Of a stretch of DNA of 64,000 bases, positions 45,070 through 59,010 are shown one piece after another (within the stretch, counting starts at the first letter, position 1; every line of letters starts with the position of its first letter). A program made the position numbers and the translations under genes. The stretch comes from Xestospongia bergquistia (Eukaryota; Porifera; Demospongiae; Haplosclerida; Petrosiidae). Location: assembly GCA_963965975.1 (NCBI GenBank), contig OZ014411.1, positions 14,586,501 to 14,650,500 of the forward strand, written 5' to 3'. The notes under the pieces are model-generated. The model was not told the DNA's origin, did not search any database, and saw nothing but the letters and a program-made list of their open reading frames with translations.

Positions 45070-46756
45070 AAGTCCTAGATTACTATTCAGCCAGAGGTAG
45101 CCATGCCTATGCCTATATACCTTTCTTTCTTTCTAATAATTGTTGAAAAGTCTTAAGCAGAAGGATAATAGATATACAACTACTTGTGATGTTGTGACCA
45201 GAAGAAATATGTTGAGCATTGATCACAACATGACAGTATTAATATTAGGGTATATTTGGATATTGTGGAGTGTCATAAGGATTATCTATACATTGTACCT
45301 CTTGAACATCATCATCATATCTAATTCCTTTCATAATAATAATTGATACATATGATTAGAACACAATGAAAAAGTCAATCTCATCAAAAGAGCTTTATTG
45401 TAGACAATAAATTTACTACATCATGGTATATGTTTTCTAAACGTTTTCCCCACTACTTAAAAAACTCACCAGTATTAACTTAGTACTGTTTGATAACTAT
45501 ATAATCATCAGCACAATAGCAGTATCCAGCCCAACCACACCTCTGTTAGGACAACACCCTCATGTGTCTCTTTGGAGTATGCCTTTTAACTTTATCAATA
45601 ATTAAATACTTAGCTGCTTGACATAGTAAACTATTAGCTTGCTGCTAATAGTTTATTATTTTGTTCTTTCCTCTATAGATAACTCACATGATTCTTCCAA
45701 TACTGGTCAAAGTGTTGAGTTTGTACCCAAATTGTAACCATGTAATAAACAAGAAGGTAGGACAATTACATTTGCTCTAATTTCTGAAGATGGTGGTGTT
45801 TCCTTCATTTGACTCCACCCCCTTGAAGTACATATATTGTTCAATATTATATGTAGAGTGAGGAGACTGATACTAAATCTGAACTTTATGAGACTGCAAG
45901 AGTTGGTGAATGAAGACAATCAAAGCCCAAAATAGTGGTACATTTATATTATCATTTGGATCAACATCTCAAATACTCTGCCTGCCTGTCTATCTGTCTC
46001 TCCCCTTGCTGACTGACAGAAAGACGTCATTCAACCATTTCAAGTTTATATTACAGTTATAGATAGAGTGTAGATTGAGGGTATGTGTTAACACATATTA
46101 ATATATAATAGCTTCTATTATAAATATCTAAGGTTAAACATATGTTAGGTAGAGTCCTGAGGTCCAAAATAACATTAAAAGGAACACCTGTATTAATAAT
46201 CTATGTGATCTCCTTGAAAGAATATGGGGGACATGTTTTGATGAAGAAAGAAAGTCGCCATTATGAGTCCATTTGATGGCATATGGAGAGTTGCTATGTC
46301 ATGAAGATGCTCCACCCCCTGATGAAATTAGATGCTCTATTACTCCTGGTCCGTATATGCACTCGTCTGTTAAATTTCTGACCATCGTTGCTATTTTCAA
46401 AGATCACTACTGTCACTTGGTAAAGTACATAATATTATCATTGATAAAAAGCAATAGTGTGTATTGATATTAAAATGTAAAAGTTTATGTATTATAAGTA
46501 AACACTGTTGAAGTACTATAATATAATAGAGACAACTTACTTCTTAATTAATCCTAACTCTATTTAAAAAAATATAGTGATGAAATAGAGTATAAAAGGA
46601 TGTTATAGAGTTGATATTCTAATGACATTATAGTTAAAACATACTAAACGTACATCTGTGTTGTCATTGTTCTTAAGGAGATTTCAATCACCAGAACTCA
46701 AGGAGGCTATTTCTTGAATCTTACAATGAGAGAGAGAAATGTTTGATGTATTGTTT

Positions 46757-47727
46757 ACTTCACTCCATTCATCCATTGACATATACATTATTCGTCTATC
46801 CATCCATTGACATATCCATTATCCATCCATCCATTGACATATCCATTATTCATTCATCCATTGACATATCCATTATCCATCCATCCATTGACATATCCAT
46901 TATCCATCCATCCATTGATATATCCATTATCCATCCATCCATTGACATATCTATTATCCATCCATCCATTGACATATCTATTATCCATCCATCCATCCAT
47001 CCACATATCCATTATCATCCATCCATCCACATATTCACCTATCCATCCATCCATCCATCCATCAATCCACATGTTGATATGTTCAGCCATCCATATATAC
47101 ATACACACATCCATCAATTCATCAATACATCCACATATCCATTCATCCATCCATTATTTACATATCCAATATCCATCCATACATCCACAAATCCATTCGT
47201 ATAACTAACTGTCCATCAATACATTCATCTATCCATTAATCTATTCACATCTCCATCATCCATCCACATATTTATCTATCCATCCATCAATTCACATATT
47301 CATCCATCTACATATCCATCCATTTATCAATATATCCACAGGTCCATCCATTTACTTATCCAATATCCATCCATCCATTCACACATCCATCTATCAATCC
47401 ATACATCCATCTGTCCAGTAATCTATTCACGTATGCATCCATCCATCCATCTATCTATCCACACATCCATCCTTCCATCCATCCATTCACATATCCATCC
47501 ATTCATCTATTCATCAATACATCCATCCATCATATGTATCAATCCATCCAAATAACCATTAATCTACTTATCCATTCACATATCCAAATATCCATCTATC
47601 CATTCCTCTCTCTGTCCATACATCAATCCATCTATTCACATATTCATATATCCATCTATTAATCCACATATCCATACATCCATATATCTATCTATTCATC
47701 TATCTATGTATCCATCCACTCTCTGTT
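46757..47727. repeat. CATC-rich minisatellite, unit B copy
   Basis: It appears identical to 34510-35480, including unit number. Confidence 0.92.
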
Positions 47728-47807
47728 CTTTTATCTATCTCTTCAGAATAGTTAACAAAATGAGAAAGATCAAAACGAATGTAAGTCATGCTAGAGACAC
47801 AACCAAG

Positions 47808-47811
<4 letters not shown>

Positions 47812-47866
<55 letters not shown>
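47812..47866. repeat. TA dinucleotide tract, unit B copy
   Basis: Sister of 35564-35615, longer by two units. Confidence 0.9.
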
Positions 47867-47869
<3 letters not shown>

Positions 47870-48193
47870 GTTTAGTTATAGTAGAATAGACTGTAGAATT
47901 ATGGAACAATTTCTAACAATTTAGAAATAATCATACATAATATTTGATCATCAAATGGAGGAGGGGCTACAACTTTGCGCTAACAATAAACACTTATTGA
48001 CACTATTGTGTTCATAAACAATTCTAAATAATACTTGTGTTTGAAGAGGTACTTGTATTTAAGAGCTATTGGTACTTGAAGGATACTTGCTTTGAATGAT
48101 CGTCTTTTGGAGATTAGCTCTTGAGAAGAAGACATTATCAAATTTTTAATCTAATACAAACTTATGCAGGTACTCATATACCAATGACCATAT

Positions 48194-49440
48194 TTGGTAT
48201 GTAAATATCATCCTTATTTTAGACACAAATATTGTAAGTATACTTTCTTGCTGACTGAGGATGAGAAAGAACAGTTGTTATTTCATCTCTTGTCTTGGTT
48301 TGTTGGAGATTTTAACTGCTCACATCAGCTTTCAGAGACACAAGTATGTATTAAATATGGTCATCATTATATTCTTAATAGATTTTAGTACAAACTATGT
48401 CGTTACAATAATTATACTAGGGGACATCATCAATTAGAGGTTACTTAATACTATAGTAGACATTTAGTCATGTCTTAATGATATTACATTGTATTAGTCA
48501 AAGTTATGAGCTCCATATATTATGTTATATTAACTCATTTTGTTTTTATAGGTATTTCTTATAAACTTCTGTTAAACTAATAACAAGACTAATCATCAAG
48601 TACAACAATAACTGGTTCACTGTTTGTATAGATTTCACTGTACTAAATGATTAGCTCATGTAGAGGATGATGACAATATTGAGAGATTTATTATTGGAGA
48701 AAGTGTGTCTAGAAAATTAAAAGGTTCAGCTAATATCAGTGTACTTAGTACATAGATAATAGATAAAACTAATGTTTATTGTTATGTTATTATATACAGG
48801 TGTGAATGATGTATTGACATTATTTGGAGTTTCAAAAGGAATTGCTCACTCTATAAGCAAATGGAGACAGTAAGTGTGTAGATACATTTCTATAGAACAA
48901 TCTCTCCCTCTAGCTCACTTTATCTCTCTTCCCCCCTCCCCCCCCCTCTCTCTCTCTCTCTTTCTTTCACTCTTGTTCCCTTTGTTATCCAATATTAAGA
49001 ACTGTATTAGTTCTTGTGTTACTAAACTAATGATAGTATGTCAAGATAGTAACAAGGAGACACTGGTATGTTTTGTAAATTAAATATAGTATTCTAAATC
49101 TCAACTATTACTTTTTATAGAGATACAAGTTATTGTCTTTGTTATATAGACCAGAAGGTTTTGTCAAGTATTTAGAATCTGTAAGTAGACAATTTCAAAT
49201 GTTGTACTTTAAGTTGATATTGTCCATTTTTTTGTTGTTTTTTTAAATTTTATTTTGAGTTTTAATATACTAGAGTGTTCCAGAAGTCACTATATATTTT
49301 ATTTGGGATTAAATTCAGCATGCTATAGTTACCACTTCTTCTGATAAGGTGACAAAAGATGAACTAGATGAAAGAGATGAAACAAGTGGAGGAAGTTTCT
49401 TATTGGGACAGGAAGTTGTAGATCCTGTAGTATGACAATC
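48194..49440 (+). pseudogene. Exon-like fragments of an unrecognised gene (unit B)
   Basis: Near-identical copy of 35943-37190, with the same four exon-like pieces. Confidence 0.4.
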
Positions 49441-49750
49441 CTTTGTGGCCATCCTCTTGTCAAATAAACAAGTTTATCAATATTGGTAAAAATGTGAAGA
49501 AGACGAATTACTTCAGTCAGTGTAATTTTTAAAATTTTTATGTAGTCAATGGTGTTCTTTTTATTAGGACTAAGGTCAATATTACAGACATGATTACTAA
49601 CAGTGTTGTTTGGAACACTGTACTATCTACAATTAATACTAAGCCACACACTATTAGTTACTTTATTTAAATTATAATAATATGTAAATAGGACCTGATT
49701 TCTTTAACCATAAAAGTTCACTACATGTGTTAATCATTCCTTCTCATTAG

Positions 49751-49842
49751 ATATTAAAAGTGGCTGATCTGGTGGTTACATTTTGTGAAACAGTTATAGA
49801 AACTTCATCTTTAAAATGTTTTGCTACTACACCAATCAAGAG
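49751..49842 (+). pseudogene. EFTUD2: EFTUD2-like C-terminal-half exon (unit B)
   Basis: Same sequence and misplaced position as 37500-37591. Confidence 0.75.
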
Positions 49843-50060
49843 GTAACCCCCGTTATCTTATTGATTAATTAGTTTCTGATATAAATATAGAAATAAATTT
49901 ATAGCAGAAAATCAAAAAGGTTACCAGAGCTTGTCTGTTGATTTTTTAAAGTTTTGACAATAGAAAATTTTGACAAAAAACGTGCATCAAGTTATGGAAA
50001 TTGAGAAGATGCTTTTGATTTACAAGCATAAGCTATTGTATTATTTGAAGATAATGTTAT

Positions 50061-50754
50061 TATCCAACAACTGAAGAAGTGTATGGACCTGATCTTGAGG
50101 AAAGGATTAATTAGATCATTACCTTATTTGGGCATATTTTAGATGATAATACAAGAAGCCACTTACTGGTTAGTTTATGTTTGTTACTATAGTAACCTGA
50201 CCACACCTCCTTTAGAACCAGTCATTGCTCCTGTTAAAAAGTGAATTTTTTTTCACCAAGAGGAGGAGTTACCATGTAGTAACAACATACAAAATAAATT
50301 AAACTAAACAGGTTTGCAAATAATCTTTAACTTGTCTGACAGGTTTTAGTTGATATAATTGATAGTCCAGAGTTAATCCAAAATGTGTCTATTATAGGAC
50401 ATCATCATCATTACAAGGTAAGTGTTACATGTCAATATGTACATGTTTATATGTTTTGTTTGTTGACAAGTTTTTATTTAATTGAACAGACTCATCTTAA
50501 TGTGTTCGTTGGAAGAAATAAAAATATGAGTTGTATAATTATATTAATAATTAAAGGAGTTCATCTCATTGTGATTAGTTAAGATATATGGATACACTTT
50601 TCACAGTACAAGAGGTTAGTATTTCAGATACCACCCCCTCAATAATTAACATGTAAATTCTAGCATGGAGTTAGTATAAAGTGTGTGCCCCTCTCATTAG
50701 TTCCACTTGATTCTAAAGACAAGTCATGTCTCATCAATGTATATGACACTCCAG
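50061..50754 (+). pseudogene. EFTUD2: EFTUD2-like N-terminal GTPase exons (unit B)
   Basis: Copy of 37810-38503 at an offset of 12,251, with the same stops and the same Gly-to-Tyr change in the P-loop. The lesions predate the A/B duplication. Confidence 0.85.
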
Positions 50755-51659
50755 GTCAGTAGGTGTGGTTATTTATATAATCATGTCATGGTCAATATAA
50801 TGCTCTCTAACTATGTGATGATCTACAATTAATGCTAATATTAATATCGACAGATTAATTATCACTGTATTAATTTGTATTTGCATGTCATAGTCACCTG
50901 ATGAACATGTTGTTAATATAATAGTCACATGACTTGTCATGACATGTCAATCTATCTATACCCGACCATTTGAATATCATAAAACTTGTAATAATGATTT
51001 GGGCTACTGTTAACAATAAGAAGTTCAACCTTCTGTGCTCCATTACCCATTTTATGAGCAGTTATATCTAATAAAGAGGAAAAAACCTTATTCAATATGT
51101 ATAAATGCACTTTTCAAACAGAATGATATAGGAGATGTAAACAATGTGATAAAGTAATGAGTTATTGCCTGTTAACAGTATTATGAATAATTAATTAGTA
51201 ATGTCTGGTGGGTGGAGCTAATTATTGATGTGTTTGTTCTAATAAATATAGGAAAAAACTTTATTCAATATGTTCAAGTTTATCTAATTTATTCACTGAC
51301 CTATATAAGAGATCTTGTCCATTCAAAATAAAATGGTAAAGTAACCATGAATGGTGGGAAATTATTGCTATTTACATGTAGTTCTATCTTAGTCTCTCAA
51401 GGGGATGACCTCACTAGACTAGTTCTGCAAAGCAGAATACATCTGTAGCAATTACTGGTAACACTGGTTTTCATAAGCTAATATACAGGTATAGTTATAT
51501 TGGTGTCTGTTGGTATTTTAATATTCTTATCAACTATACATGTGGATGTCTCAATACATGTATTTAATATATATGTCTTGTACTTCTCTCATTATGTGAG
51601 TGGGTAGTTATAGTTTGTCATGATCTGGTCACATGATGCGGTTGCGTCCATTTCTGTAG

Positions 51660-52420
51660 GGATCATCTGAAGTTGATGTTACTGCTTTGTAAGCGGAGAA
51701 CAAAATTAATGTTTTCAAACTAATTTAGAATGAGTCTCTGCACAATGGGAGGGACATGTCAAATGATTAGAAGGAATATTAAAAGAATATGAAAGTGAAA
51801 AAGAACTGTTAGAAGTCGTACATTTGGTAGGTGTGGTTAAGATCTTAATCCATTTCATCATTTGTTATGTTCTACTATGAATCCTTTAACATATCATACA
51901 TCCATTCAACATACCATACATCCATTAATATACTATACATCCATTCAACATTACATTTGTCCATTTAGCTGTCATCTAACCCAGTTTATGGCAAGAGACT
52001 AACAAAACTAAAAGAGACAATAGAAAAATTATATTCTGTTCTAGAGGCTAAAGATTCAGTCCTGGGCACCAAGGAGTAAGAACTCGTAGAACGTAAAGAT
52101 CATATCACAGCACTAGAGAACCAGTTAGTGAAGTATGCTACCATGAAGAATGACCAATATAATGTAAGTGTGTTGCTAGTAATGATTCATTCCCATGTTT
52201 CATTCTGGTTCTATAAATTTCATTATTTGATTCTCATGCATATGGTTCAGAACTATCATTCTAATCTTTTCAGGTTATTTTTCAATCTCACATACATCAC
52301 AAACACATCACTATACTAAAATATTAAAATTATATCAAAATGCTGTAGAGTTCTCTAAGAAATAATAAAGAATTTCAAGAGAAACTGTCTACATTTGAAA
52401 CAAACCTCAATAGGTATATA
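51660..52420 (+). pseudogene. Coiled-coil gene exons (unit B)
   Basis: Same pieces as in unit A. Unit B has TATAGAAAAATTATATTCTG where unit A has TAAAAACTTATATTCTG, placing the KETIEKLYSVLE reading in one frame. B is therefore nearer the ancestral frame at that point. The stop after GTKE is shared. Confidence 0.5.
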
Positions 52421-52590
52421 TACATACACATTTAATATGGTAATAACAGTATGGAAGCTGCCCTCAATAGCTATCGAGGATAGCTTGCATACCATATTAC
52501 ATATACATGTACCTATTGAGGGTAGCTTACATATCAATATTACCATATATACAACATGTACATGTACCTAGGTACACGTACATGTATATG
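52410..52590. repeat. Minisatellite, contracted (unit B)
   Basis: The same tract as 40150-40560 with about 220 bases fewer. Confidence 0.7.
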
Positions 52591-53199
52591 TAATTTGCTT
52601 ATAAAGAAAGACAAATTGAAATTTAATACAATTTAATACAAGGATGAGCTGGATTAAAAGTAGCTAAATATGTTCCAGTTTTAAATTCCATTTCCCTCTC
52701 TTTCATTCTGATAACCTCACTTGTAGAGAATGGTTCACAATATATGGCAGAATGAAGGCAGCAGCTTCTGCTAAGGGTAGAAAAATCAGAATTCAAACGA
52801 CTTCCATTTAATTGTTATATGTAAGTACATATAATACAACTGGTATGATAATATTGTTTGTAGTTTATCTCTTCAACCATTTGAACATCAATAGCTGTCT
52901 CCTTCATATCTATACTACTTTCAATAATTCATTGTTATAGAAAAAGCTGAAACCGCTAAACTGTTTAGTTTGGAAGTTTCTGATAGAATATATTATACCT
53001 TTTATTGTATATACACATTGCTTTAAAACTATATTTCTTTCTACTAACAACTTGTAGAATGTTATAAATACTTGTATATTTTGAAGATTTCAATTAGTTG
53101 TTAATCAAATCAATTAAAAATCAATTAATGTTGATCACGCGTGTACTTGTTTCCCGCCAAATTTGTCACAAGCTTGTGTTGACTGGTTGTCAATTTGAA

Positions 53200-53558
53200 G
53201 CATGACGAGATTTCTTGATATTATAAAAGTACTCCATTTTGCATACCTTTATTATAAGGTGAGTTATCTCTCCATCCATCTATCTCACATCTATTCAGCA
53301 GTTGTTACAAATAACTCTCTCTTTCTTCCTCTATGCTCTCTACGATTCGCCTCATCGTTGGATCATCTCGTACTTCGTTGGATCAACTCGTCTCATCGTT
53401 GGATAACCTCTCGTCGCTGGATCATCTTTTTCATTTTAGTTATGTCATCTTTATCTTTTCTTTTTTGTTCTCAAACTTTTTAGTTTTATTTTATAATTTT
53501 TGTCAATTGATTTTTTGAATTTTTAAATAAAGTTTTCCTTTCACTTCGTTTCTACAGG
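53200..53558 (+). other. Exon-like block present in units B and C, absent in A
   Basis: Unit A reads straight from CAATTTGAA to ACTCAACTG. B and C have about 359 bases between. The block starts GCATGACGAG with a short frame (MTRFLDIIKVLHF), then a GTGAGT donor, a run of TCGTTGGATCA-type repeats, an AATAAA word, and ends TTTCTACAGG like an acceptor. Either A lost it or B/C gained it. Confidence 0.5.
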
Positions 53559-53565
53559 ACTCAAC

Positions 53566-53715
53566 TGTTCTTCTCTGGCGTTCTCTGATGATCTTGACTG
53601 TTCTTTACTGATGTCTTCTGATGTTCTTGACTGTTCTTCTCTGATGTCTTCTGATGTTCTTGACTGTTCTTCTCTGATGTCTTCTGATGTTCTTGACGGT
53701 TCTTCTCTGACGTTC
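53566..53715 (-). repeat. 33-base minisatellite (unit B)
   Basis: Units of CTGATGTCTTCTGATGTTCT plus TGACTGTTCTTCT. In one minus frame each unit codes an 11-residue repeat, EKNSQEHQKTS. Because 33 is a multiple of three the frame stays open through the tract. Confidence 0.75.
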
Positions 53716-54997
53716 TCTGGATGTAAAAGATGAGTCGCTCTCCTGCTTGGTCTCTTCTGTCTTCCTTCAAGCCTTCTTTCCTCTTCTTTTTTTAATTTTT
53801 ATTTTTAAATTTTATTTTGGGCTATTCAGCCCATACATCATACACACACTCATACAAACCCTATTAATTATCTCCTCCCTGCCGCTCGGCGGCCTAAAAT
53901 TTTTTTTTTAATATCTCGGGCCGCCGAGTGGCGGGGAGGAGCTCTGATCTTCTAGGGCGCGCGTGTGTGTGCTGTGTGTGTATGTGTTGGTGGTCCCTTT
54001 TCACTTCCTCTGTCTCTCTTCACTCTTATCCATTGTCTTCACCAGTTCAGTTAATAACTACTTTTTCTTTCCTTGCAGGAGCAGCACTTTTGAAGAAGGT
54101 GAGCTATTTCTCCATCCATTCATCTCATTCACTCTTTAGCATTCCAGTTGTTACAAGTAACTCTCTCTTTCTTTCTCTATGTTCTCTTCTTGTGGAGTTA
54201 CTGGACTCTTGGGGACTTTCAACTACTAAAACTGTCTTATTTTAGTTTTTTTTTCTTTTTTATTGTATTTTATTTTAATTTTTTTTTTTTTATTGTATTT
54301 TTTTATGTTTATAGTTTGTTAGTATGTTGTTTTTAATTTATTATATAGAGTTTCTCCAAAAAAATATTAATTTTTTTACTAAAGTTAGTCAAAAGTCAAT
54401 TATTTTAATCTCAGTTATATTTTAACTTGATTCTGTAATCACCAACTTATAAAATTTCTACTCTAGATTTAATATAACTTCGAAAACTGAATCAGTTTAG
54501 AATTCAATTTTTATCTTTAATTACTAAACAACTACAATCATATTGAATGAATTCTTATCAATTATTTTACAACCATTGTATCATCATATTACTAATTCTT
54601 TAGATGATATTATCATTACTATTTTTTAACCAAAAGCTAAATTATTTAATTAATTTTTTTAATAATTAAATTAAAACTATTAAAAGTGTTTTGGTGTTCT
54701 TGTAAGCTTTTTGCTGAACGCGTGTGCTGCTGTTATGTTTTCCCGCCATAATGACATATTTTCCCGCCATAATGATAGGTCACGCGTTTGCTTTTCATCT
54801 CTAGTAGTGTGCTGATAATCTAGTAATAGATTCTCTGCAGACCTTCTTTGATTGAACTCTTCACCAATTGAAATTTTAATTTTTTAAAATTTTGACAATA
54901 GAAAATTTTGACAGAAAACGTACATCAAGTTATGGAATTGAGAAGATGCTCTTGATTTACAAGCACAAGCTATTGTATTGTTTGAAGATAATGTTAT

Positions 54998-55691
54998 TAT
55001 CCAATAACTGAAGAAGTGTATGGACCTGATCTTGAGGAAAGGATTAATTAGACTATTACCGTATTTGGGCATATTTTAGATGATAATACAAGAAGCCACT
55101 TACTGGTTAGTTTATGTTTGTTACTATAGTAACCTGACCACACCTCCTTTAGAACCAGTCATTGCTCCTGTTAAAAAGTGAATTTTTTTTCACTAAGAGG
55201 AGGAGTTACCATGTAGTAACAACATACAAAATAAATTAAGCTAAACAGGTTTGCAAATAATCTTTAACTTGTCTGACAGGTTTTGGTTGATATAATTGAT
55301 AATCCAAATTTAATCCAAAATGTGTCTATTATAGGACATCATCATCATTACAAGGTAAGTGTTACATGTCAATATGTACATGTTTATATGTTTTGTTTGT
55401 TGACAAGTTTTTATTTAATTGAACAGACTCATCTTAATATGTTTGTTGGAAGAAATAAAAATATGAGTTGTATAATTATATTAATAATTAAAGGAGTTCA
55501 TCTCATTGTGATTAGTTAAGATATATGGATACACTTTTCACAGTACAAGAGGTTAGTATTTCAGATACTACCCCCTCAATAATTAACATGTAAATTCTAG
55601 CATGGAGTTAGTATAAAGTGTGTGCCCCTCTCATTAGTTCCACTTGATTCTAAAGACAAGTCATGTCTCATCAATGTATATGACACTCCAG
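54998..55691 (+). pseudogene. EFTUD2: EFTUD2-like N-terminal GTPase exons (unit C)
   Basis: More diverged copy (YPITEEVYGPDLE; IIDNPNLIQNVSIIG). It keeps the GHHHHYK P-loop lesion and the DTPG end. Unit C starts just upstream, so it lacks the out-of-order C-terminal exon. Confidence 0.83.
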
Positions 55692-56159
55692 GTCAGTAGG
55701 TGTGGTTATTTATATAATCATGTCATGGTCAATATAATGCTCTCTAACTATGTGATGATCTACAATTAATGCTAATATTAATATCAACAGATTAATTATC
55801 ACTGTATTAATTTGTATTTGCATGTCATAGTCACCTGATGAACATGTTGTTAATATAATAGTCTCATGACTTGTCATGACATGTCAATCTATCTATACCC
55901 GACCATTTGAATATCATTGTAATAATGATTTGGGCTACTGTTAACAATAAGAAGTTAACAATAAGAAGTATAAATTTCATTATTTGATTCTCATGTATAT
56001 GGTTCAGAACTATCATTCTAATCTTTTCAGGTAATTTTTCAATCTCACATATATCACAAACACATCACTATACTAAAATATTAAAATTATATCAAAATGC
56101 TGTAGAGTTCTCTAAGAAATAATAAAGAATTTCAAGAGAAACTGTCTACATTTGAAACA

Positions 56160-56530
56160 AACCTCAATAGGTATATATACATATACATATAATATGGTAA
56201 TAAAGGTATGGAAGATACTCTCAATAAGTACATGTACTTGTACATGTAATATGTTAGTAAAAGTATGGGACTATCCTTAATAGATATACATATATATGTA
56301 ATCTGGTAATGATAGTAGGTGTACATGTATATGCAATACAGTATGGAAACTAGCCTCAGTAGGTGCACATGTACATTTAATATGGTAATAACAGTATGGA
56401 AACTGCCCTCAATAGCTATCGAGGATAGCTTGCATACCATATTACATATACATGTACCTATTGAGGGTAGCTTGTATATCAATATTACCATATATACAAC
56501 ATGTACATGTACCTAGGTACACATACATGT
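56160..56530. repeat. Minisatellite (unit C)
   Basis: The same tract, with unit number close to unit A and its own substitutions. Confidence 0.7.
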
Positions 56531-57094
56531 ATATGTAATTTGCTTATAAAGAAAGACAAATTGAAATTTAATACAATTTAATACAAGGATGAGCTGGATT
56601 AAAAGTAGCTAAATATGTTCCAGTTTTAAATTCCATTTCCCTCTCTTTCATTCTGATAACCTCACTTGTAGAGAATGGTTCACAATATATGGCAAAATGA
56701 AGGCAGCAGCTTCTGCTAAGGATAGAAAAATCAGAATTCAAACGACTTCCATTTAAATGTTATAGGTAAGTACATATAATACAACTGGTATGATAATATT
56801 GTGTCTAGTTTATCTCTTCAACCATTTGAACATCAATAGCTGTCTCCTTCATATCTATACTACTTTCACTAATTCATAATATATACAAACATATTATTAT
56901 AGAAAAAGCTGAAACCGCTAAACTATTTAGTTTGGAAGTTTCTGATAGAATATATTATACCTTTTATTGTATATACACATTGCTTTAAAACTATATTTCT
57001 TTCTACTAACAACTTGTAGAATGTTATAAATACTTGTATATTTTGAAGATTTCAATTAGTTGTTAATCAAATCAATTAAAAATCAATTAATGTT

Positions 57095-58805
57095 GATCAC
57101 GCGTGTACTTGTTTCCCGCCAAATTTGTCACAAGCTTGTGTTGACTGGTTGTCAATTTGAAGCATGACGAGATTTCTTGATATTATAAAAGTACTCAATT
57201 TTGCTTACTTTATTATAAGGTGAGTTATCTCTCCATCCATCTATCTCACATCTATTCAGCAGTTGTTACAAATAACTCTCTCTTTCTTCCTCTATGTTCT
57301 CTACGATTCGCCTCATCGTTGGATCATCTCGTACTTCGTTGGATCAACTCGTCTCATCGTTGGATAACCTCTCGTCGCTGGATCATCTTTTTCATTTTAG
57401 TTATGTCATCTTTATCTTTTCTTTTTTGTTCTCAAACTTTTTAGTTTTATTTTATAATTTTTGTCAATTAATTTTTTGAATTTTTAAATAAAGTTTTCCT
57501 TTCGCTTCGTTTCTACAGGACTCAACTGTTCTTCTCTGGCGTTCTCTGATGTTCTTGACTGTTCTTCTTTGATGTCTTCTGATGTTCTTGACTGTTCTTC
57601 TCTGATGTTCTTGACTGTTCTTCTTTGATGTCTTCTGATGTTCTTGACTGCTCTTCTCTGATGTTCTTGAGTGTTCTTCTCTGGCGTTCTCTGATGTTCT
57701 TGACTGTTCTTCTCTGACGTTCTCTGGATGTAAAAGATGAGTCGCTCTCCTGCTTGGTCTCTTCTGTCTTCCTTCAAGCCTTCTTTCCTCTTCTTTTTTT
57801 AATTTTTATTTTTTTAATTTTATTTTGGGCTATTCAGCCCATACATCATACACACACTCATACAAACCCTATTAATCATCTCCTCCCTGCCGCTCGGCGG
57901 CCTAAAATTTTTTTTTTAATATCTCGGGCCGCCGAGTGGCGGGGAGGAGCTCTGATCTTCTAGGGCGCGCGTGTGTGTGCTGTGTGTGTATGTGTTGGTG
58001 GTCCCTTTTCACTTCCTCTGTCTCTCTTCACTCCTATCCATTGTCTTCACCAGTTCAGTTAATAACTACTTTTTCTTTCCTTGCAGGAGCAGCACTTTTG
58101 AAGAAGGTGAGCTATTTCTCCATCCATTCATCTCATTCACTCTTTAGCATTCCAGTTGTTACAACTAACTCTCTCTTTCTTTCTCTTTCCAGTTGTTACA
58201 ACTAACTCTCTCTTTCTTTCTCTATGTTCTCTACTTGTGGAGTTACTGGACTCTTGTGGACTTTCAACTACTAAAGCTGTCTTATTTTAATTTTTTTTCT
58301 TTTTTATTGTATTTTTTTCATGTTTATAGTTTGTTAGTATGTTGTTTTTAATTTGTTATATAGAGTTTCTCCAAAAAAATATTAATTTTTTTACTAAAGT
58401 TAGTCAAAAGTCAATTATCTTAATCTCAGTTATATTTTAACTTGATTCTGTAATCACCAACTTATAAAATTTCTACTCTAGATTTAATATAACTTCGAAA
58501 ACTGAATCAGTTTAGAATTCAATTTTTATCTTTAGTTACTAAACAACTACAATCATATGGAATGAATTCTTATCAATTATTTTACAACCATTGTATCATC
58601 ATATTACTAATTCTTTAGATGATATTATCATTACTATTTTTTAACCAAAAGCTAAATTATTTAATTAATTTTTTAATAATTAAATTATAAACGATTAAAA
58701 GTGTTTTGGTGTTCTTGTAAGCTTTTTGCTGAACGCGTGTGCTGCTGTTATGTTTTCCCGCCATAATGACATATTTTCCCGCCATAATGATAGGTCACGC
58801 GTTTG
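57095..58805 (+). promoter_or_regulatory. E2F/ACGCGT module with GC-rich hairpin (unit C)
   Basis: Third copy, with hairpin arms at 57880-57902 and 57927-57949. All E2F-like and ACGCGT words are kept, although the flanks have diverged. It includes the 358-bp block (57162-57519). Confidence 0.45.
57526..57725 (-). repeat. 33-base minisatellite (unit C)
   Basis: A longer relative of 53566-53715 with units of mixed length, so the minus frame changes register (EHQRTPEKN, then RRAVKNIRRHQ). Confidence 0.7.
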
Positions 58806-59010
58806 CTGTTCATCTCTAGTAGTGTGCTGATAATCTAGTAATAGATTCTCTGCAGACCTTCTTTCATTGAACTCTTCACCAATTGAAATTTTAATTTCTG
58901 TTTCAACGTTATTTTTAATTAAGTTTTTTCAGGTAATTATTTTTTATTCTTGTTTATAATCATCAAAATAAATGTTTATTTGTCACTTAACTTGTTTGTT
59001 GTATTTTACA

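Larger units (their letters stand above)
53140..54800 (+). promoter_or_regulatory. E2F/ACGCGT module with GC-rich hairpin (unit B)
   Basis: It has the same layout as 41040-42235. ACGCGT and TTTCCCGCC lie near 53140-53160, hairpin arms at 53872-53894 and 53919-53941, and the tandem TTTTCCCGCC pair near 54737-54770. It carries an extra 359-bp block at 53200-53558 that is missing in unit A. Confidence 0.45.
42483..54881. repeat. Segmental duplication unit B
   Basis: A tandem direct copy of unit A. It starts abruptly at GATATAAAATAATG, cutting short the coiled-coil terminal exon that ends unit A. It ends at about 54881, where the sequence switches to a point matching the middle of unit A (about 37696). 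Confidence 0.9.
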
